Below, piece by piece: positions 19,666-29,438 of a stretch of DNA of 64,000 nt. This stretch comes from Halomonas salipaludis. Lineage in GTDB: Bacteria > Pseudomonadota > Gammaproteobacteria > Pseudomonadales > Halomonadaceae. How positions within the stretch are numbered: the first letter of the stretch is position 1; every line of letters begins with the position of its first letter. The notes beneath the pieces are model-generated. The model saw only the letters and a list, made by a program, of their open reading frames with translations. It searched no databases and was not told the origin of the DNA. The stretch spans positions 62,001 to 126,000 of the forward strand of contig NZ_NSKB01000005.1 in assembly GCF_002286975.1 (NCBI RefSeq). The letters are read 5' to 3'. Position numbers and translations under genes: made by a program.

Positions 19666-22341
19666 CTAGACCCCCAGCACCTCGATCAGCTGTTCGCGAA
19701 GGCGCTGCTGGCGCTGGGGGTCGGTGAGCGGCTCGCCGCCCTTGGTGGTGATGAAGAAGACGTCTTCGACGCGCTCGCCCAGAGTGGCGATCTTGGCCGC
19801 CGACAGGGCGATATCCTGCTCCATGAAGATGCGCCCGACCCGAGCCAGCAGGCCGGGGCGGTCGGGGGCGGTGAGTTCCAGCAGGGTGCGCTCGTTGGCC
19901 GGATCCTGCTCGATCAGCACCTGGGTGGGCACCTTGAAGTGCTTGAGCTGACGCGGGGTGTGACGGGTGACGATCTGTGGGTAGTCGTCGGGGTCGTCGA
20001 GCTCCTCGACCAGATGGCGACGTATCGCCTCGATGCGCTCGCGGTCGCGGATCGCCTCGCCGTCGTCGTCGAGCACGATGAAGGTGTTGAGCGTCCAGTC
20101 GTTGCTCGAGGTGGCGATGCGCGCGTCGTGGATCGACAGCCCCAGCTGTTCCATGGCGGCGGCGGTAGCGGCGAACAGGTCGTCCACCGAGCGGGTGTGG
20201 ATGAACACCTTGGTGCCGCCCTCGGCCATGTCCTCGGCGGGCGCGCTGACCAGGATCAACGGCAGTTGAGAGTCGCCGTGGCCGAGGATGCCCTGGGTCT
20301 GCCAGACGATCTCGCTGGGCGCATACTGCAGGAAGTAATCCTCGCCGAGGGACTCCCACAGCCGCTCGACCCGCGCCGGGTCGGCGCCGACGCTGGTCAG
20401 CAGCGAGCGCGCCTCCTCGCGGGTCTCGCGCACCCAGTCGTCGCGGTCCAGAGGGTTCTCCAGGCCGCGGCGCAGGGCACGCTTGGTCTCGGCATGCAGC
20501 TGGCGCAGCAAGCTGGCGCGCCAGCCGTTCCACAGCGACGGATTGGTGGCGTTGATGTCGGCCACGGTGAGTACATAGAGGTAGTCGAGGTGGATCTCGT
20601 CGCGCACCTGGCGGGCGAAGTCGCGGATCACGTCGGGGTCGGTGATATCGCGTTTCTGGGCGGTCTTCGACATCAGCAGATGGTGCTCGATCAGCCAGCT
20701 CAGCAGCCGGGTATCGCGGGGCGACAGGCCGTGGCGCTCGGCGAAGCCCTCGACGTCACGGGCGCCGATCAGCGAGTGGTTGCCGCCGCGGCCCTTGCCG
20801 ATATCGTGATAGAGCCCGGCGATCCACAGCAGCTCGAGCTTGGGCAGCTGGTGGACCAGGGTCGCCGCCACCGGAAACGCCTCGCGACCTTCCGGTTCGC
20901 GGAAGCGCTGGATGAACTTGAGCAGCCGCAGGGTATGGGCGTCGACGGTGTAGATGTGAAACAGGTCGTGCTGCATCAGGCCCACCGCCTGGCCGAACTC
21001 CGGCAGGTACTTGCCGAGCACGCCATAGCGGTTCATGCGCCGCAACTGGCGGGCCACGTTGCCGCTGGAGCGCAGCAGCTCCATGAACAGGCTCTGGTGG
21101 CGTACATCATCGCGGAACAGGTCGTCGATGCGGTGGCGATTGTCGCGGATCAGGCGAATCGTCTCGGCGCGCACGCCCTCGATCTCGGGGTGCTGGGCCA
21201 TCAGCAGGAACAGCTCGAGCAGCGCCGCCGGGCGCTGGCGGAAGACCCGCGGATGGCGCGCCTGGATATAGCCGCCCTTGATCTCGAAGCGGTCGTTGAG
21301 CGGGGTGGTCTCGAGGCGCTCGTCACCGCGCAGGATCACCTCGTCGAAGTGCTGCAGCAGCATGTCGTTGAGGCCGGCAAGTGCGGTGACGTGGCGATAG
21401 TAGCGCTTCATGAACTGCTCGACGGCGAGGCGTTCCGGCGTGTCGCGGTAGCCGAACAGCTCGGCGATGGCACGCTGGTGATCGAACAGCAGGCGATCCT
21501 CGGCGCGCCCGGTGAGCATGTGCAGGGCGTAGCGCACCTGCCACAGGAAAGCCTGGCCCTGGCTGAGAATGCGCAGCTCGGCGTCATTCATGAAGCCCTT
21601 GTCGACCACGTCCTCGTAGCGCAGGGTGCCGAAGTGGCGCTTGGCCACCCAGCCGATCATCTGGATGTCGCGTAGCCCGCCCGGGGAGCTCTTGATATTG
21701 GGCTCGAGGTGATATTCGGAGTTGTTGTAGCGGTAGTGGCGGGTGATCTGCTCCTGCCACTTGGCCTCGAAGAAGCGATCCGCCGGCCACAGCCGGGCGG
21801 TGGAGAGGCGCTCGCGCATCGCCTCGCGGAGCCGCTCGTCGCCGGCCAGGGTGCGGGTCTCGAGCAGGTTGGTGATCACCGTGACGTCAGCCGCTGCCTC
21901 GCGCTGGCAGTCGTTGAGCGAGCGCACGCTGTGGCCGATCTCCAGGCCGATGTCCCACAGGAAGGTGATGAAGTCGGTGAGCGGCTCGCGGTAGGGCGTA
22001 TCGTCGTCGTGTTCGAGCAGCAGCAGCAGGTCGATATCGGAGTGCGGGTGCAGCTCACCACGGCCGTAGCCACCTACCGCGAGCAGGGCGATGCCGTCGT
22101 CGGGCCAGGCGTGGCGCGACCATGCCACCTGCAGCAGCCGGTCGAGGCACCAGGCGCGGCCGTGAATCAGGTCGCGGATATCGGCGCCGGCGCGAAAGCG
22201 CTCATCGAGCCGCGCCTGGATCTCGTCCAGGGCGGCCTTGAAGGGCGCAATTGGCGAGCGGCTGCCATCCAGCTCGGCGCGCAGCGTGGCTTCGTCGAAC
22301 AGCGTGGCGTCGGGCGTGAAGCGGTAGTGGTGCAGTAGCAT
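19666..22341 (-). CDS. glnD: Bifunctional uridylyltransferase/uridylyl-removing enzyme GlnD
   Basis: Nitrogen sensor that uridylylates PII proteins at low glutamine and removes UMP at high glutamine. 891 residues, normal length. Order: nucleotidyltransferase domain (GGYGRGELHPHSDIDLLLL), helical linker, HD phosphohydrolase domain (YHDIGKGRGGNHSLIG), and two C-terminal ACT domains (the last in LLELTAPDRPGLLARVGRIF). The ATG at 22341 begins one base after the map TGA. The frame extends to a GTG at 22374 inside map, but neither start has a strong ribosome-binding site, so the start is uncertain by 11 codons. Confidence 0.94.
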   Translation of the reverse strand: MLLHHYRFTPDATLFDEATLRAELDGSRSPIAPFKAALDEIQARLDERFRAGADIRDLIHGRAWCLDRLLQVAWSRHAWPDDGIALLAVGGYGRGELHPHSDIDLLLLLEHDDDTPYREPLTDFITFLWDIGLEIGHSVRSLNDCQREAAADVTVITNLLETRTLAGDERLREAMRERLSTARLWPADRFFEAKWQEQITRHYRYNNSEYHLEPNIKSSPGGLRDIQMIGWVAKRHFGTLRYEDVVDKGFMNDAELRILSQGQAFLWQVRYALHMLTGRAEDRLLFDHQRAIAELFGYRDTPERLAVEQFMKRYYRHVTALAGLNDMLLQHFDEVILRGDERLETTPLNDRFEIKGGYIQARHPRVFRQRPAALLELFLLMAQHPEIEGVRAETIRLIRDNRHRIDDLFRDDVRHQSLFMELLRSSGNVARQLRRMNRYGVLGKYLPEFGQAVGLMQHDLFHIYTVDAHTLRLLKFIQRFREPEGREAFPVAATLVHQLPKLELLWIAGLYHDIGKGRGGNHSLIGARDVEGFAERHGLSPRDTRLLSWLIEHHLLMSKTAQKRDITDPDVIRDFARQVRDEIHLDYLYVLTVADINATNPSLWNGWRASLLRQLHAETKRALRRGLENPLDRDDWVRETREEARSLLTSVGADPARVERLWESLGEDYFLQYAPSEIVWQTQGILGHGDSQLPLILVSAPAEDMAEGGTKVFIHTRSVDDLFAATAAAMEQLGLSIHDARIATSSNDWTLNTFIVLDDDGEAIRDRERIEAIRRHLVEELDDPDDYPQIVTRHTPRQLKHFKVPTQVLIEQDPANERTLLELTAPDRPGLLARVGRIFMEQDIALSAAKIATLGERVEDVFFITTKGGEPLTDPQRQQRLREQLIEVLGV

Positions 22342-22342
22342 A

Positions 22343-23134
22343 TCAGCGATCGAGGAAGGTGAGGTCTTCCTCACCGCGGGCGGTGAGTACCTCGACGCCG
22401 TCGGCGGTGACCAGCAGGGTGTGTTCCCACTGCGCCGACAGGCTGCGGTCCTTGGTCACCGCGGTCCAGCCGTCGCGTAACACCTTGGTGCGGTAGCCGC
22501 CGACGTTGATCATCGGCTCGATGGTGAAGCACATGCCCTCGGCAAGGGCGATATCGGCCTCAGGGGCGTAGCCGTCGTAGTGGAGGATCTGCGGGTCCTC
22601 GTGAAAACCGGCGCCGATGCCGTGGCCGCAGAAGTCGCGTACCACTGAGTAGCCGTTGGCCTCGGCGTGCTGCTGGATGACTCGCGCCAGCTCGGAGAGC
22701 CGGGTGCCGGGCTTGACCAGGGCGATGCTCTTGTAGAGGCACTCCTGGGTGACGCGGCACAGCCGCTCGCCTTGGATGGTTTCGCCGATCACGAACATCT
22801 TGCTCGAGTCGCCGTGGTAGCCGTCGGCGGTCTTGACGGTGATGTCGATGTTCATGATGTCGCCTTTCTTGAGCTTCTTGGCGTCATCGGGGATGCCGTG
22901 GCACACCACGTGGTTGATCGAGGTGCAGGTGGCGTTGGGGAAGCCGTGGTAGTTGAGCGGCGCCGGGGTCGAGCCGAGCTCGTCGACGATGAACTCGTGG
23001 CACAGCCGGTCGAGCCTGCCGGTGGAAACGCCGGCCTCGACGTGGGGAGCGATCATTTCCAGCACGCGGGCAGCCTGGCGACCGGCCTCGCGCATCTTGT
23101 CGATTTCCGCTGCGGTCTTGATGGGAACGTTCAT
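22343..23134 (-). CDS. map: Type I methionine aminopeptidase
   Basis: Removes initiator Met from nascent proteins. 263 residues (E. coli 264). Dinuclear metal ligands are seen in VDITVK-type context (NIDITVKTADGYHGDSS), FCGHGIGAGFHEDP, the Glu of FTIEPMI, and QWEHTLLV near the C-terminus. The start MNVPIKTAAEIDKMREAG at 23134 is the usual N-terminus. The frame continues 40 codons upstream without homology. Divergent from rpsB and upstream of glnD, the classical arrangement. Confidence 0.95.
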   Translation of the reverse strand: MNVPIKTAAEIDKMREAGRQAARVLEMIAPHVEAGVSTGRLDRLCHEFIVDELGSTPAPLNYHGFPNATCTSINHVVCHGIPDDAKKLKKGDIMNIDITVKTADGYHGDSSKMFVIGETIQGERLCRVTQECLYKSIALVKPGTRLSELARVIQQHAEANGYSVVRDFCGHGIGAGFHEDPQILHYDGYAPEADIALAEGMCFTIEPMINVGGYRTKVLRDGWTAVTKDRSLSAQWEHTLLVTADGVEVLTARGEEDLTFLDR

Positions 23135-23206
23135 GGAGTCTCGAATCTGGAGGCGGGTGACGCGCCGGGCGATGGCACTGGATGGGCAGTGCGCGCGGCC
23201 GACGAC

Positions 23207-23235
23207 TTCATCTCGGTAGCGAACTATGGTATAAA
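23207..23235 (+). promoter_or_regulatory. Candidate rpsB-tsf promoter
   Basis: TATAAA at 23230-23235 with an extended -10 TG at 23227-23228, and a weak -35 TTCATC at 23207-23212 at 17-bp spacing. It lies in the map/rpsB divergent gap and predicts an rpsB leader of about 195 nt, consistent with long rpsB leaders in gammaproteobacteria. Confidence 0.55.
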
Positions 23236-23242
23236 GCCGCGC

Positions 23243-23436
23243 GCTTTCCTGCAATCGTTGACCGGAATGCGGTCGGGCCTTGAGCGCTCGACGCAGGGCA
23301 GCGATAATGCGAGGGCGTTTGAACGCCTAAATCACACATGCACCGTCACATGGTCCCGGGTGCCTGCGTCACGCGAGTGCGCTGGTCGGATCCATGGGGT
23401 GCGTGGAGGCCTAACCCGATTTATCAGGAGTCATCC
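23243..23436 (+). promoter_or_regulatory. rpsB 5' leader, possible S2-binding regulatory region
   Basis: Non-coding leader between the promoter candidate and rpsB. It contains a 6-bp hairpin GGCGTT/AACGCC (23314-23327) and several further GC-rich pairings. In E. coli the rpsB-tsf leader mediates feedback by ribosomal protein S2. Here only length and position support the same role; I could not align the conserved elements by eye. Confidence 0.3.
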
Positions 23437-24174
23437 ATGGCACACGTCAATATGCGTGACCTGCTCAAGGCAGGTGCCCACTTCGGTCACCAGACCAAGT
23501 ACTGGAACCCGAAGATGAGCAAATTCATCTTCGGTGCACGCAACAAGATTCACATCATCAACCTCGAGCACACCCTGCCGGCGCTCAACGACGCCATCGG
23601 CGTGGTCGAGAAGATGGCCGCTTCCAACAACAAGATCCTGTTCGTCGGCACCAAGCGTTCCGCCAGCAAGATCATCAAGGAAGAGGCCAATCGCGTTGGC
23701 CAGCCGTTCGTCAATCACCGCTGGCTGGGCGGCATGCTGACCAACTTCAAGACCATTCGTCAGTCGATCAAGCGTCTGCGCGAGCTCGAGGCGATGCACG
23801 AAGACGGCACCTTCGAGAAGCTGACCAAGAAGGAAGTCCTGATGGCCACCCGCGAGCAGGACAAGCTCGAGCGCTCGGTGGGCGGCATCAAGGAAATGGG
23901 CGGCCTGCCCGATGCGCTGTTCGTGATCGACGTCGACCACGAGCGCATCGCCATCAACGAAGCCAACAAGCTGGGCATCCCGGTCATCGGTGTGGTCGAC
24001 ACCAACTCCGACCCGGACGGCGTCGACTACGTGATCCCGGGCAACGATGACTCCATCCGCGCCATCCAGATCTACGTCAAGGCCATCGCCGATGCCTGCG
24101 GTCGCGCCAAGGAAGGTCGTCCCGACGAGTTCGTTGAAGTCGCCGACGCCGACGCCAGCGAAACCGCCGAGTAA
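23437..24174 (+). CDS. rpsB: 30S ribosomal protein S2
   Basis: 245-residue S2 protein of the small ribosomal subunit. The N-terminus [20 protein letters not shown] and motifs such as [15 protein letters not shown] and [12 protein letters not shown] are diagnostic. AGGAG precedes ATG 23437. First gene of the rpsB-tsf transcript, with a terminator/attenuator before tsf. Confidence 0.98.
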   Translation: MAHVNMRDLLKAGAHFGHQTKYWNPKMSKFIFGARNKIHIINLEHTLPALNDAIGVVEKMAASNNKILFVGTKRSASKIIKEEANRVGQPFVNHRWLGGMLTNFKTIRQSIKRLRELEAMHEDGTFEKLTKKEVLMATREQDKLERSVGGIKEMGGLPDALFVIDVDHERIAINEANKLGIPVIGVVDTNSDPDGVDYVIPGNDDSIRAIQIYVKAIADACGRAKEGRPDEFVEVADADASETAE

Positions 24175-24220
24175 CACCGCTGCGCCTGCTGCCGTGCCGC
24201 CCGTGCGGCGGGCAGGCGAG

Positions 24221-24244
24221 AAGGGGGCTTCGGCCCCCTTTTTT
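24221..24244 (+). terminator. rpsB-tsf intergenic terminator/attenuator
   Basis: AAGGGGGC (24221-24228) and GCCCCCTT (24233-24240) with a TTCG tetraloop and six T residues ending at 24244. It lies between rpsB and tsf, where E. coli also has a partial terminator, and should lower tsf relative to rpsB transcript. Confidence 0.85.
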
Positions 24245-24300
24245 CCCGCTGCGCGGGGGTCCCGCGTAGCGACGTCGAACCAATTTCAGAGGTTAATATC

Positions 24301-25170
24301 ATGGCAGCTATCAGCGCCTCACAGGTCAAGGAACTGCGCGAGCGTACCGGGCTCGGCATGATGGAGTGCAAGAAGGCCCTCACCGAGGCCGGTGGTGACA
24401 TCGAGCAGGCGATCGAGGACCTGCGCAAGAATTCCGGTCTCAAGGCCGCCAAGAAGGCCGGCCGCACCGCCGCTGAAGGCGCCGTGGTGACCCGCGTTGC
24501 CGAGGATGGCAGCTACGGCGTGATGGTCGAGATCAACTCCGAGACCGATTTCGTCGCCCGTGACGACAATTTCAAGGGCTTTGCCGACCAGGTCGTCGAC
24601 GCGCTGTTCGCCGCCAAGAGCGACGACGTGGCCGCACTGATGGCCGGTGACATGGAAGCCACCCGCGAGCAGCTGGTGCAGAAGATCGGCGAGAACATCA
24701 GCGTGCGCCGCGCGGTGGTGGTCGAGGCCGGCGCCGGCAACCTGGTGGGCGAGTACGTCCACGGTGGCCGTATCGGCGTGCTGACCGTGCTCAAGGGCGC
24801 CAACGCCGAGGTCGCCAAGGACGTCGCCATGCACGTCGCCGCCATTAATCCGGCCGTGGCGCTGCCCGAGAACATGCCGCAGGAACAGCTCGATCAGGAA
24901 AAGGCCATCATCCTGGCCCAGCCGGACATGGCCGGCAAGCCGGAGCAGATCGCCGAGAAAATGGTCCAGGGTCGCCTCAAGAAGTACCTGGCCGAGAACA
25001 GCCTGACCGAGCAGCCGTTCGTCAAGGACCCCAACCAGTCCGTCGCCGAGTACGTCAAGAGTGCTGGCGGCGAAGTGGTCGGCTTCACGCGCTTCGAAGT
25101 GGGTGAAGGGATCGAGAAGGAAGAGGTCGACTTCGCCAAGGAAGTGATGGAACAGGCTCGCCGTAGCTGA
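24301..25170 (+). CDS. tsf: Translation elongation factor Ts
   Basis: Guanine-nucleotide exchange factor for EF-Tu. 289 residues. N-terminal UBA-like segment [20 protein letters not shown] and the TDFVARDD motif in the core contact EF-Tu. The C-terminal module after about residue 225 is present. Follows rpsB as in nearly all proteobacteria. Confidence 0.98.
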   Translation: MAAISASQVKELRERTGLGMMECKKALTEAGGDIEQAIEDLRKNSGLKAAKKAGRTAAEGAVVTRVAEDGSYGVMVEINSETDFVARDDNFKGFADQVVDALFAAKSDDVAALMAGDMEATREQLVQKIGENISVRRAVVVEAGAGNLVGEYVHGGRIGVLTVLKGANAEVAKDVAMHVAAINPAVALPENMPQEQLDQEKAIILAQPDMAGKPEQIAEKMVQGRLKKYLAENSLTEQPFVKDPNQSVAEYVKSAGGEVVGFTRFEVGEGIEKEEVDFAKEVMEQARRS

Positions 25171-25282
25171 GGTCTGACTCCGTCGACACGTGTTGGCGTG
25201 CGCGCAAGCGCACGCCTTCGCGTATCCGGCTGGTGGATGCCAGCCGGCCCCGCCCGCTAGCATAGTCATCAGGAGAGCTTCC

Positions 25283-26056
25283 ATGCCTACCAGCCACGAC
25301 CCTCACAGCGCCGAGCGCGGCACCAAGCCGGAGCGCAGTGCCAAGTCGAAGTACAAGCGCATCCTTCTCAAGCTGTCCGGCGAGGCCCTGATGGGCGAGC
25401 ACGACTTCGGCATCGACCCCAAGGTGCTGGACCGCATGGCGCTGGAGATTGGCCAACTGGTGGGGATCGGGGTGCAGGTCGGCATCGTGGTCGGCGGCGG
25501 CAACCTGTTTCGCGGTGCGGCGCTCAACGAGGCGGGCATGGATCGCGTTACCGGTGACCACATGGGCATGCTGGCCACGGTGATGAATGCCCTGGCCATG
25601 CGCGATGCGCTGGAGCGCTCCAATATTCGCTCGCGGGTGATGTCGGCAATTCCCATGAGTGGGGTGGTGGAGCACTACGACCGTCGCACCGGGATTCGCT
25701 ACCTGACGTCCGGTGACGTGGTATTGTTCTCCGCCGGGACCGGCAACCCCTTCTTCACCACCGACTCGGCAGCCTGTCTGCGTGGCATCGAGATCGACGC
25801 CGACGTGGTGGTCAAGGCCACTAAGGTCGACGGGGTCTACGACAAGGATCCGGTCAAGCACGCCGATGCGGTGAAGTACGAGCACCTGACCTATGACGAA
25901 GTGCTCGATCAGAAACTGGGGGTCATGGATTTGACCGCCATTTGCCTGGTGCGGGACCATGACATGCCGGTTCGCGTATTCGACATGAACAAGCCCGGTG
26001 CCCTGCTCAACCTGGTGGTGGGCGGCAAGGAAGGCACGCTGATAGACAGAGGGTAA
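25283..26056 (+). CDS. pyrH: UMP kinase
   Basis: Phosphorylates UMP to UDP; allosterically regulated hexamer of the amino-acid-kinase fold. 257 residues including an N-terminal extension of about 22 residues rich in charge before the conserved [15 protein letters not shown]. Other motifs: [10 protein letters not shown], and [13 protein letters not shown] in the nucleotide-binding region. AGGAG upstream of ATG 25283 supports including the extension. Four bp separate its stop from frr. Confidence 0.96.
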   Translation: MPTSHDPHSAERGTKPERSAKSKYKRILLKLSGEALMGEHDFGIDPKVLDRMALEIGQLVGIGVQVGIVVGGGNLFRGAALNEAGMDRVTGDHMGMLATVMNALAMRDALERSNIRSRVMSAIPMSGVVEHYDRRTGIRYLTSGDVVLFSAGTGNPFFTTDSAACLRGIEIDADVVVKATKVDGVYDKDPVKHADAVKYEHLTYDEVLDQKLGVMDLTAICLVRDHDMPVRVFDMNKPGALLNLVVGGKEGTLIDRG

Positions 26057-26060
26057 TGAC

Positions 26061-26618
26061 GTGATCAACGATATTCAGAAAGACGCCGAGTCTCGCATGA
26101 AGAAGAGCCTCGAGGCGCTGCAGGCCAACTTCCACAAGATCCGTACCGGGCGTGCCCATACCAGCATTCTCGATGCGGTGATGGTGGAGTACTACGGCGG
26201 CCAGGTGCCGATCAATCAGGTCGCCAGCGTCAACGTCGAGGACGCCCGCACGCTGAGCGTATCGCCCTGGGAGAAGGACATGGTACCCAAGGTCGAGAAG
26301 GCGATCATGAGCGCCGACCTGGGGCTTAATCCCTCCACCGCCGGCAGCGTGATTCGCGTGCCGATGCCGATGCTCACCGAAGAGACGCGCAAGGGCTATA
26401 TCAAGCAGGCGCGTAGCGAGGCGGAGCACGCCCGCGTGGCGGTGCGCAACGTGCGGCGCGACGCCAACGGTGATCTCAAGTCGCTGCTCAAGGACAAGGA
26501 GATCTCCGAGGACGAGCAGCACAAGGGCGAGGATATGATTCAGAAGCTCACCGACAAGTATATCGGCGAGATCGACAGCCTGCTGGAAGCCAAGGAACAC
26601 GACCTGATGCAGGTCTGA
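26061..26618 (+). CDS. frr: Ribosome recycling factor
   Basis: Splits post-termination ribosomes together with EF-G. 185 residues, exact family length. Conserved [15 protein letters not shown] and the C-terminal helix are present. The start is GTG at 26061, 4 bp after the pyrH stop with a GGG-containing site, so translation is likely coupled. Confidence 0.97.
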   Translation: MINDIQKDAESRMKKSLEALQANFHKIRTGRAHTSILDAVMVEYYGGQVPINQVASVNVEDARTLSVSPWEKDMVPKVEKAIMSADLGLNPSTAGSVIRVPMPMLTEETRKGYIKQARSEAEHARVAVRNVRRDANGDLKSLLKDKEISEDEQHKGEDMIQKLTDKYIGEIDSLLEAKEHDLMQV

Positions 26619-26670
26619 TCGGCTGGCGGGCCTCGCGCCCGCCCCACCCCCTCTCCCGATGCGAGACCCC

Positions 26671-27429
26671 ATGTCCTCAACGCTGTCTTCACAAGAGTGC
26701 CGTGATGGTCTGCCACGCCACGTGGCGGTGATCATGGATGGCAACAATCGCTGGGCGCGTGCCCGCGGCTTCTCCGGGGTGCGCGGGCACCGCGCCGGTG
26801 TCGAATCGGTGCGTGCGGTTATCCGCCGCGCCGCCGAGCGGCGCATCGAGACGCTGACCCTGTTTGCCTTCTCCAGCGAGAACTGGCGGCGCCCCGCCGA
26901 TGAGGTCAGCGCACTGATGGAGCTGTTCCTGTGGGCCCTCAAGCGTGAGGTCAAGAAGCTCCACGAGCACGATATTCGGCTCTCGGTGATTGGCGACCGC
27001 AACGGTTTCTCGGCGGCGATCCAGCAACATATCGAACGCGCCGAGGCGCTGACCCGCGACAACCGCGGCTTGCACCTGGTGATTGCCGCCAACTACGGTG
27101 GCCAGTGGGACCTGGCGCGGGCCGCGCGACGTCTCGCCGAGCGCGTTGAGGCCGGCGAGCTGCGCGCCGCCCAGGTCGACGAGGCCGCCCTGGGCAGCCA
27201 GGTGTGCCTGGCCGAGTCGCCGCCGGTGGACCTGTGCATTCGCACCAGCGGCGAGCAGCGTATCTCCAATTTCCTGCTCTGGCAGCTGGCCTACGCCGAG
27301 TTCTATTTCACTCCGCTACTGTGGCCCGACTTCGACGGCGCCGCCTTCGACCAGGCCCTGGATGCCTACCGCGGTCGCCTGCGGCGCTTTGGCATGACCG
27401 ATGAGCAGGTCGAGGCGCAGCATGCTTAA
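26671..27429 (+). CDS. uppS: Di-trans,poly-cis-undecaprenyl-diphosphate synthase
   Basis: cis-Prenyltransferase making undecaprenyl diphosphate, the lipid carrier for peptidoglycan. 252 residues. Catalytic Asp23 in VIMDGNNRWA, substrate-binding FAFSSENWRR, and the C-terminal RTSGEQRISNFLLWQ with Mg-binding Glu. ATG 26671 has a weak GAG upstream; ATG 26659 in the same frame has none. The last codons overlap the cdsA start. Confidence 0.94.
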   Translation: MSSTLSSQECRDGLPRHVAVIMDGNNRWARARGFSGVRGHRAGVESVRAVIRRAAERRIETLTLFAFSSENWRRPADEVSALMELFLWALKREVKKLHEHDIRLSVIGDRNGFSAAIQQHIERAEALTRDNRGLHLVIAANYGGQWDLARAARRLAERVEAGELRAAQVDEAALGSQVCLAESPPVDLCIRTSGEQRISNFLLWQLAYAEFYFTPLLWPDFDGAAFDQALDAYRGRLRRFGMTDEQVEAQHA

Positions 27430-28219
27430 GCAGCGCATCATCACCGCCCTATGGTTGGCGCCGCTGGTCCTGCTGGGGCTGTTCTGGCTCGACGGTGGGG
27501 CCTTTGCGCTGTTCACGGCGCTGATCGTGCTGCTGGCGAGCTGGGAGTGGGTCAACCTGGCCGGCCTCGAAGGTCAGCGCCAGCGTCTGCTCGGCGTCTC
27601 CGGCATGGCGCTGCTGATGCTGCTGCTGTGGCGCACGGGCGCCGTGCAGGCGACCTGGGTGCTATGGCTCGGCGTGCTGGGTTGGCTGGCCAACCTCTAC
27701 TGGATCGTCCACTACCCCGACAAGGGGGCCCAGTGGCAGGCCACGCCGCGACGCCTGGTCATGGGGCTATGGGTGCTGTTGCCATGTTGGGTCGGCTTCA
27801 TCGCCCTGCGCGACAGCGGTGCGGTATGGCTGCTGTTCGTGCTGCTGCTGGTGTGGTGTGCCGATACCGGCGCCTACTTCGCCGGCCGCGCCTTCGGTCG
27901 CCACAAGCTGGCGCCGCAGGTCAGCCCGGGCAAGACCTGGGAGGGCGTGGCCGGTGGCCTGGCCGCGACCACCCTGCTGGCGCTGCTGTTTGCGTTCTGG
28001 CAGTCGCTGGGCCTCGTCCAGGTGCTGGCGCTGGTGGCGATTACCTGGCTGGTGACGCTGATCTCGGTGCTCGGCGACCTGCTCGAGAGCATGCTCAAGC
28101 GCCACCGCGGCATCAAGGACTCCAGCGCCCTGCTGCCCGGCCACGGTGGGGTGCTCGACCGCATCGACAGCCTGACCGCGGCGGTGCCGTGGTTTGCGCT
28201 GCTCGGCGGCTGGCTGTGA
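27422..28219 (+). CDS. cdsA: Phosphatidate cytidylyltransferase
   Basis: Integral membrane enzyme making CDP-diacylglycerol for all phospholipids. 265 residues with about eight hydrophobic segments. The C-terminal signature [20 protein letters not shown] followed by [14 protein letters not shown] is complete. ATG 27422 overlaps the end of uppS by 8 bp and has AGG upstream inside it, indicating translational coupling. Confidence 0.95.
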   Translation: MLKQRIITALWLAPLVLLGLFWLDGGAFALFTALIVLLASWEWVNLAGLEGQRQRLLGVSGMALLMLLLWRTGAVQATWVLWLGVLGWLANLYWIVHYPDKGAQWQATPRRLVMGLWVLLPCWVGFIALRDSGAVWLLFVLLLVWCADTGAYFAGRAFGRHKLAPQVSPGKTWEGVAGGLAATTLLALLFAFWQSLGLVQVLALVAITWLVTLISVLGDLLESMLKRHRGIKDSSALLPGHGGVLDRIDSLTAAVPWFALLGGWL

Positions 28220-28235
28220 GCCGCGCGTGGTTGCC

Positions 28236-29438
28236 ATGAGCGCCGCCGTGCAGTGCGTCAGCGTGCTGGGTGCCACCGGCTCGATCGGCACCAGCACCCT
28301 GGACGTGATCGCCCGCCATCCCGACCGCTACCGCCTGCACGCCTTGACCGCCCACACCTCGCGGGAGGCGCTGCTGGCGCTGTGCCAGCGGCACCGTCCA
28401 GCGGTGGCGGTGCTGGCCGATGAGGCCGATGCCGCCTGGCTGCGCGAGCGGCTGGCCGCGGCGGGGCTCGACACCCAGGCCCGGGCCGGCGAGGCGGCGC
28501 TGGTTGAGGTCGCCGAGGCCAGCGAGGTCGACGTGGTGATGGCAGCCATCGTCGGCGCCGCCGGGCTGCTGCCGACGCTGGCCGCGGTGCGCGCCGGCAA
28601 GCGCGTGCTGCTGGCCAACAAGGAAGCGCTGGTGATGAGCGGGGCGCTGTTCATGGACGCCGTGGCGACCCACGGCGCGACCTTGCTGCCGATCGATTCC
28701 GAACATAATGCCATCTACCAGTGTCTACCCGCTGAGCACCGCGGTGGGCTCGCGCGCCACGGTGTCACCCAACTGCTGTTGACCGCGTCTGGCGGGCCCT
28801 TCCTGGGCTGGACGCCGGCGCAGCTGGCCGAGGTGACCCCGGCCCAGGCCTGCGCTCATCCCAACTGGTCGATGGGCCGCAAGATCTCGGTGGACAGCGC
28901 GACGCTGATGAACAAGGGGCTCGAGCTGATCGAGGCGTGTTGGCTGTTCGATGCGCGGCCCGAGCAGGTGCAGGTGGTGGTCCACCCGCAGAGCGTGATC
29001 CACTCCATGGCCGCCTATAGCGACGGCTCGGTGATTGCCCAGCTGGGTAACCCCGATATGCGCACGCCGATCGCCTACGGGCTGGCCTGGCCGCAGCGCA
29101 TCGACGCCGGCGTCGAGCCGCTCGACCTGTTCCAGGTGGCGCGGCTCGACTTCCAGGCGCCGGATGAGATGGCCTTCCCCTGCCTGCGCCTGGCCCGCGA
29201 GGCGATGGCCGCTGGCGGCACGGCGCCGGCGGTGCTCAATGCGGCCAACGAGGTGGCGGTAGATGCCTTTCTCGCCGGCCGGTTGCCGTTTACCGCTGTC
29301 GCCGAACTGGTGGCGAGGGTGCGTGATGCCCGTCCGGTGCTGCCGGCAGATGAACTGGCGACGATTCTCGACGAGGATCGCCAGGCGCGACAGACCGCCC
29401 AGGCAATCCTGGTGCGGATGCTCGAGGAGACGATCTAG
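28236..29438 (+). CDS. ispC: 1-deoxy-D-xylulose-5-phosphate reductoisomerase
   Basis: First committed step of the MEP isoprenoid pathway, NADPH-dependent. 400 residues. N-terminal NADPH site [14 protein letters not shown], metal-binding [11 protein letters not shown] and [19 protein letters not shown] are intact. The start at 28236 is set by homology. Its stop abuts the rseP ATG. It supplies precursors used by uppS in the same operon. Confidence 0.96.
   Translation: MSAAVQCVSVLGATGSIGTSTLDVIARHPDRYRLHALTAHTSREALLALCQRHRPAVAVLADEADAAWLRERLAAAGLDTQARAGEAALVEVAEASEVDVVMAAIVGAAGLLPTLAAVRAGKRVLLANKEALVMSGALFMDAVATHGATLLPIDSEHNAIYQCLPAEHRGGLARHGVTQLLLTASGGPFLGWTPAQLAEVTPAQACAHPNWSMGRKISVDSATLMNKGLELIEACWLFDARPEQVQVVVHPQSVIHSMAAYSDGSVIAQLGNPDMRTPIAYGLAWPQRIDAGVEPLDLFQVARLDFQAPDEMAFPCLRLAREAMAAGGTAPAVLNAANEVAVDAFLAGRLPFTAVAELVARVRDARPVLPADELATILDEDRQARQTAQAILVRMLEETI

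Noticed and set aside
25171-25282. tRNA or small RNA in the tsf-pyrH gap and other short gaps
   Set aside because: No cloverleaf, CCA end or strong promoter-terminator pair was seen.
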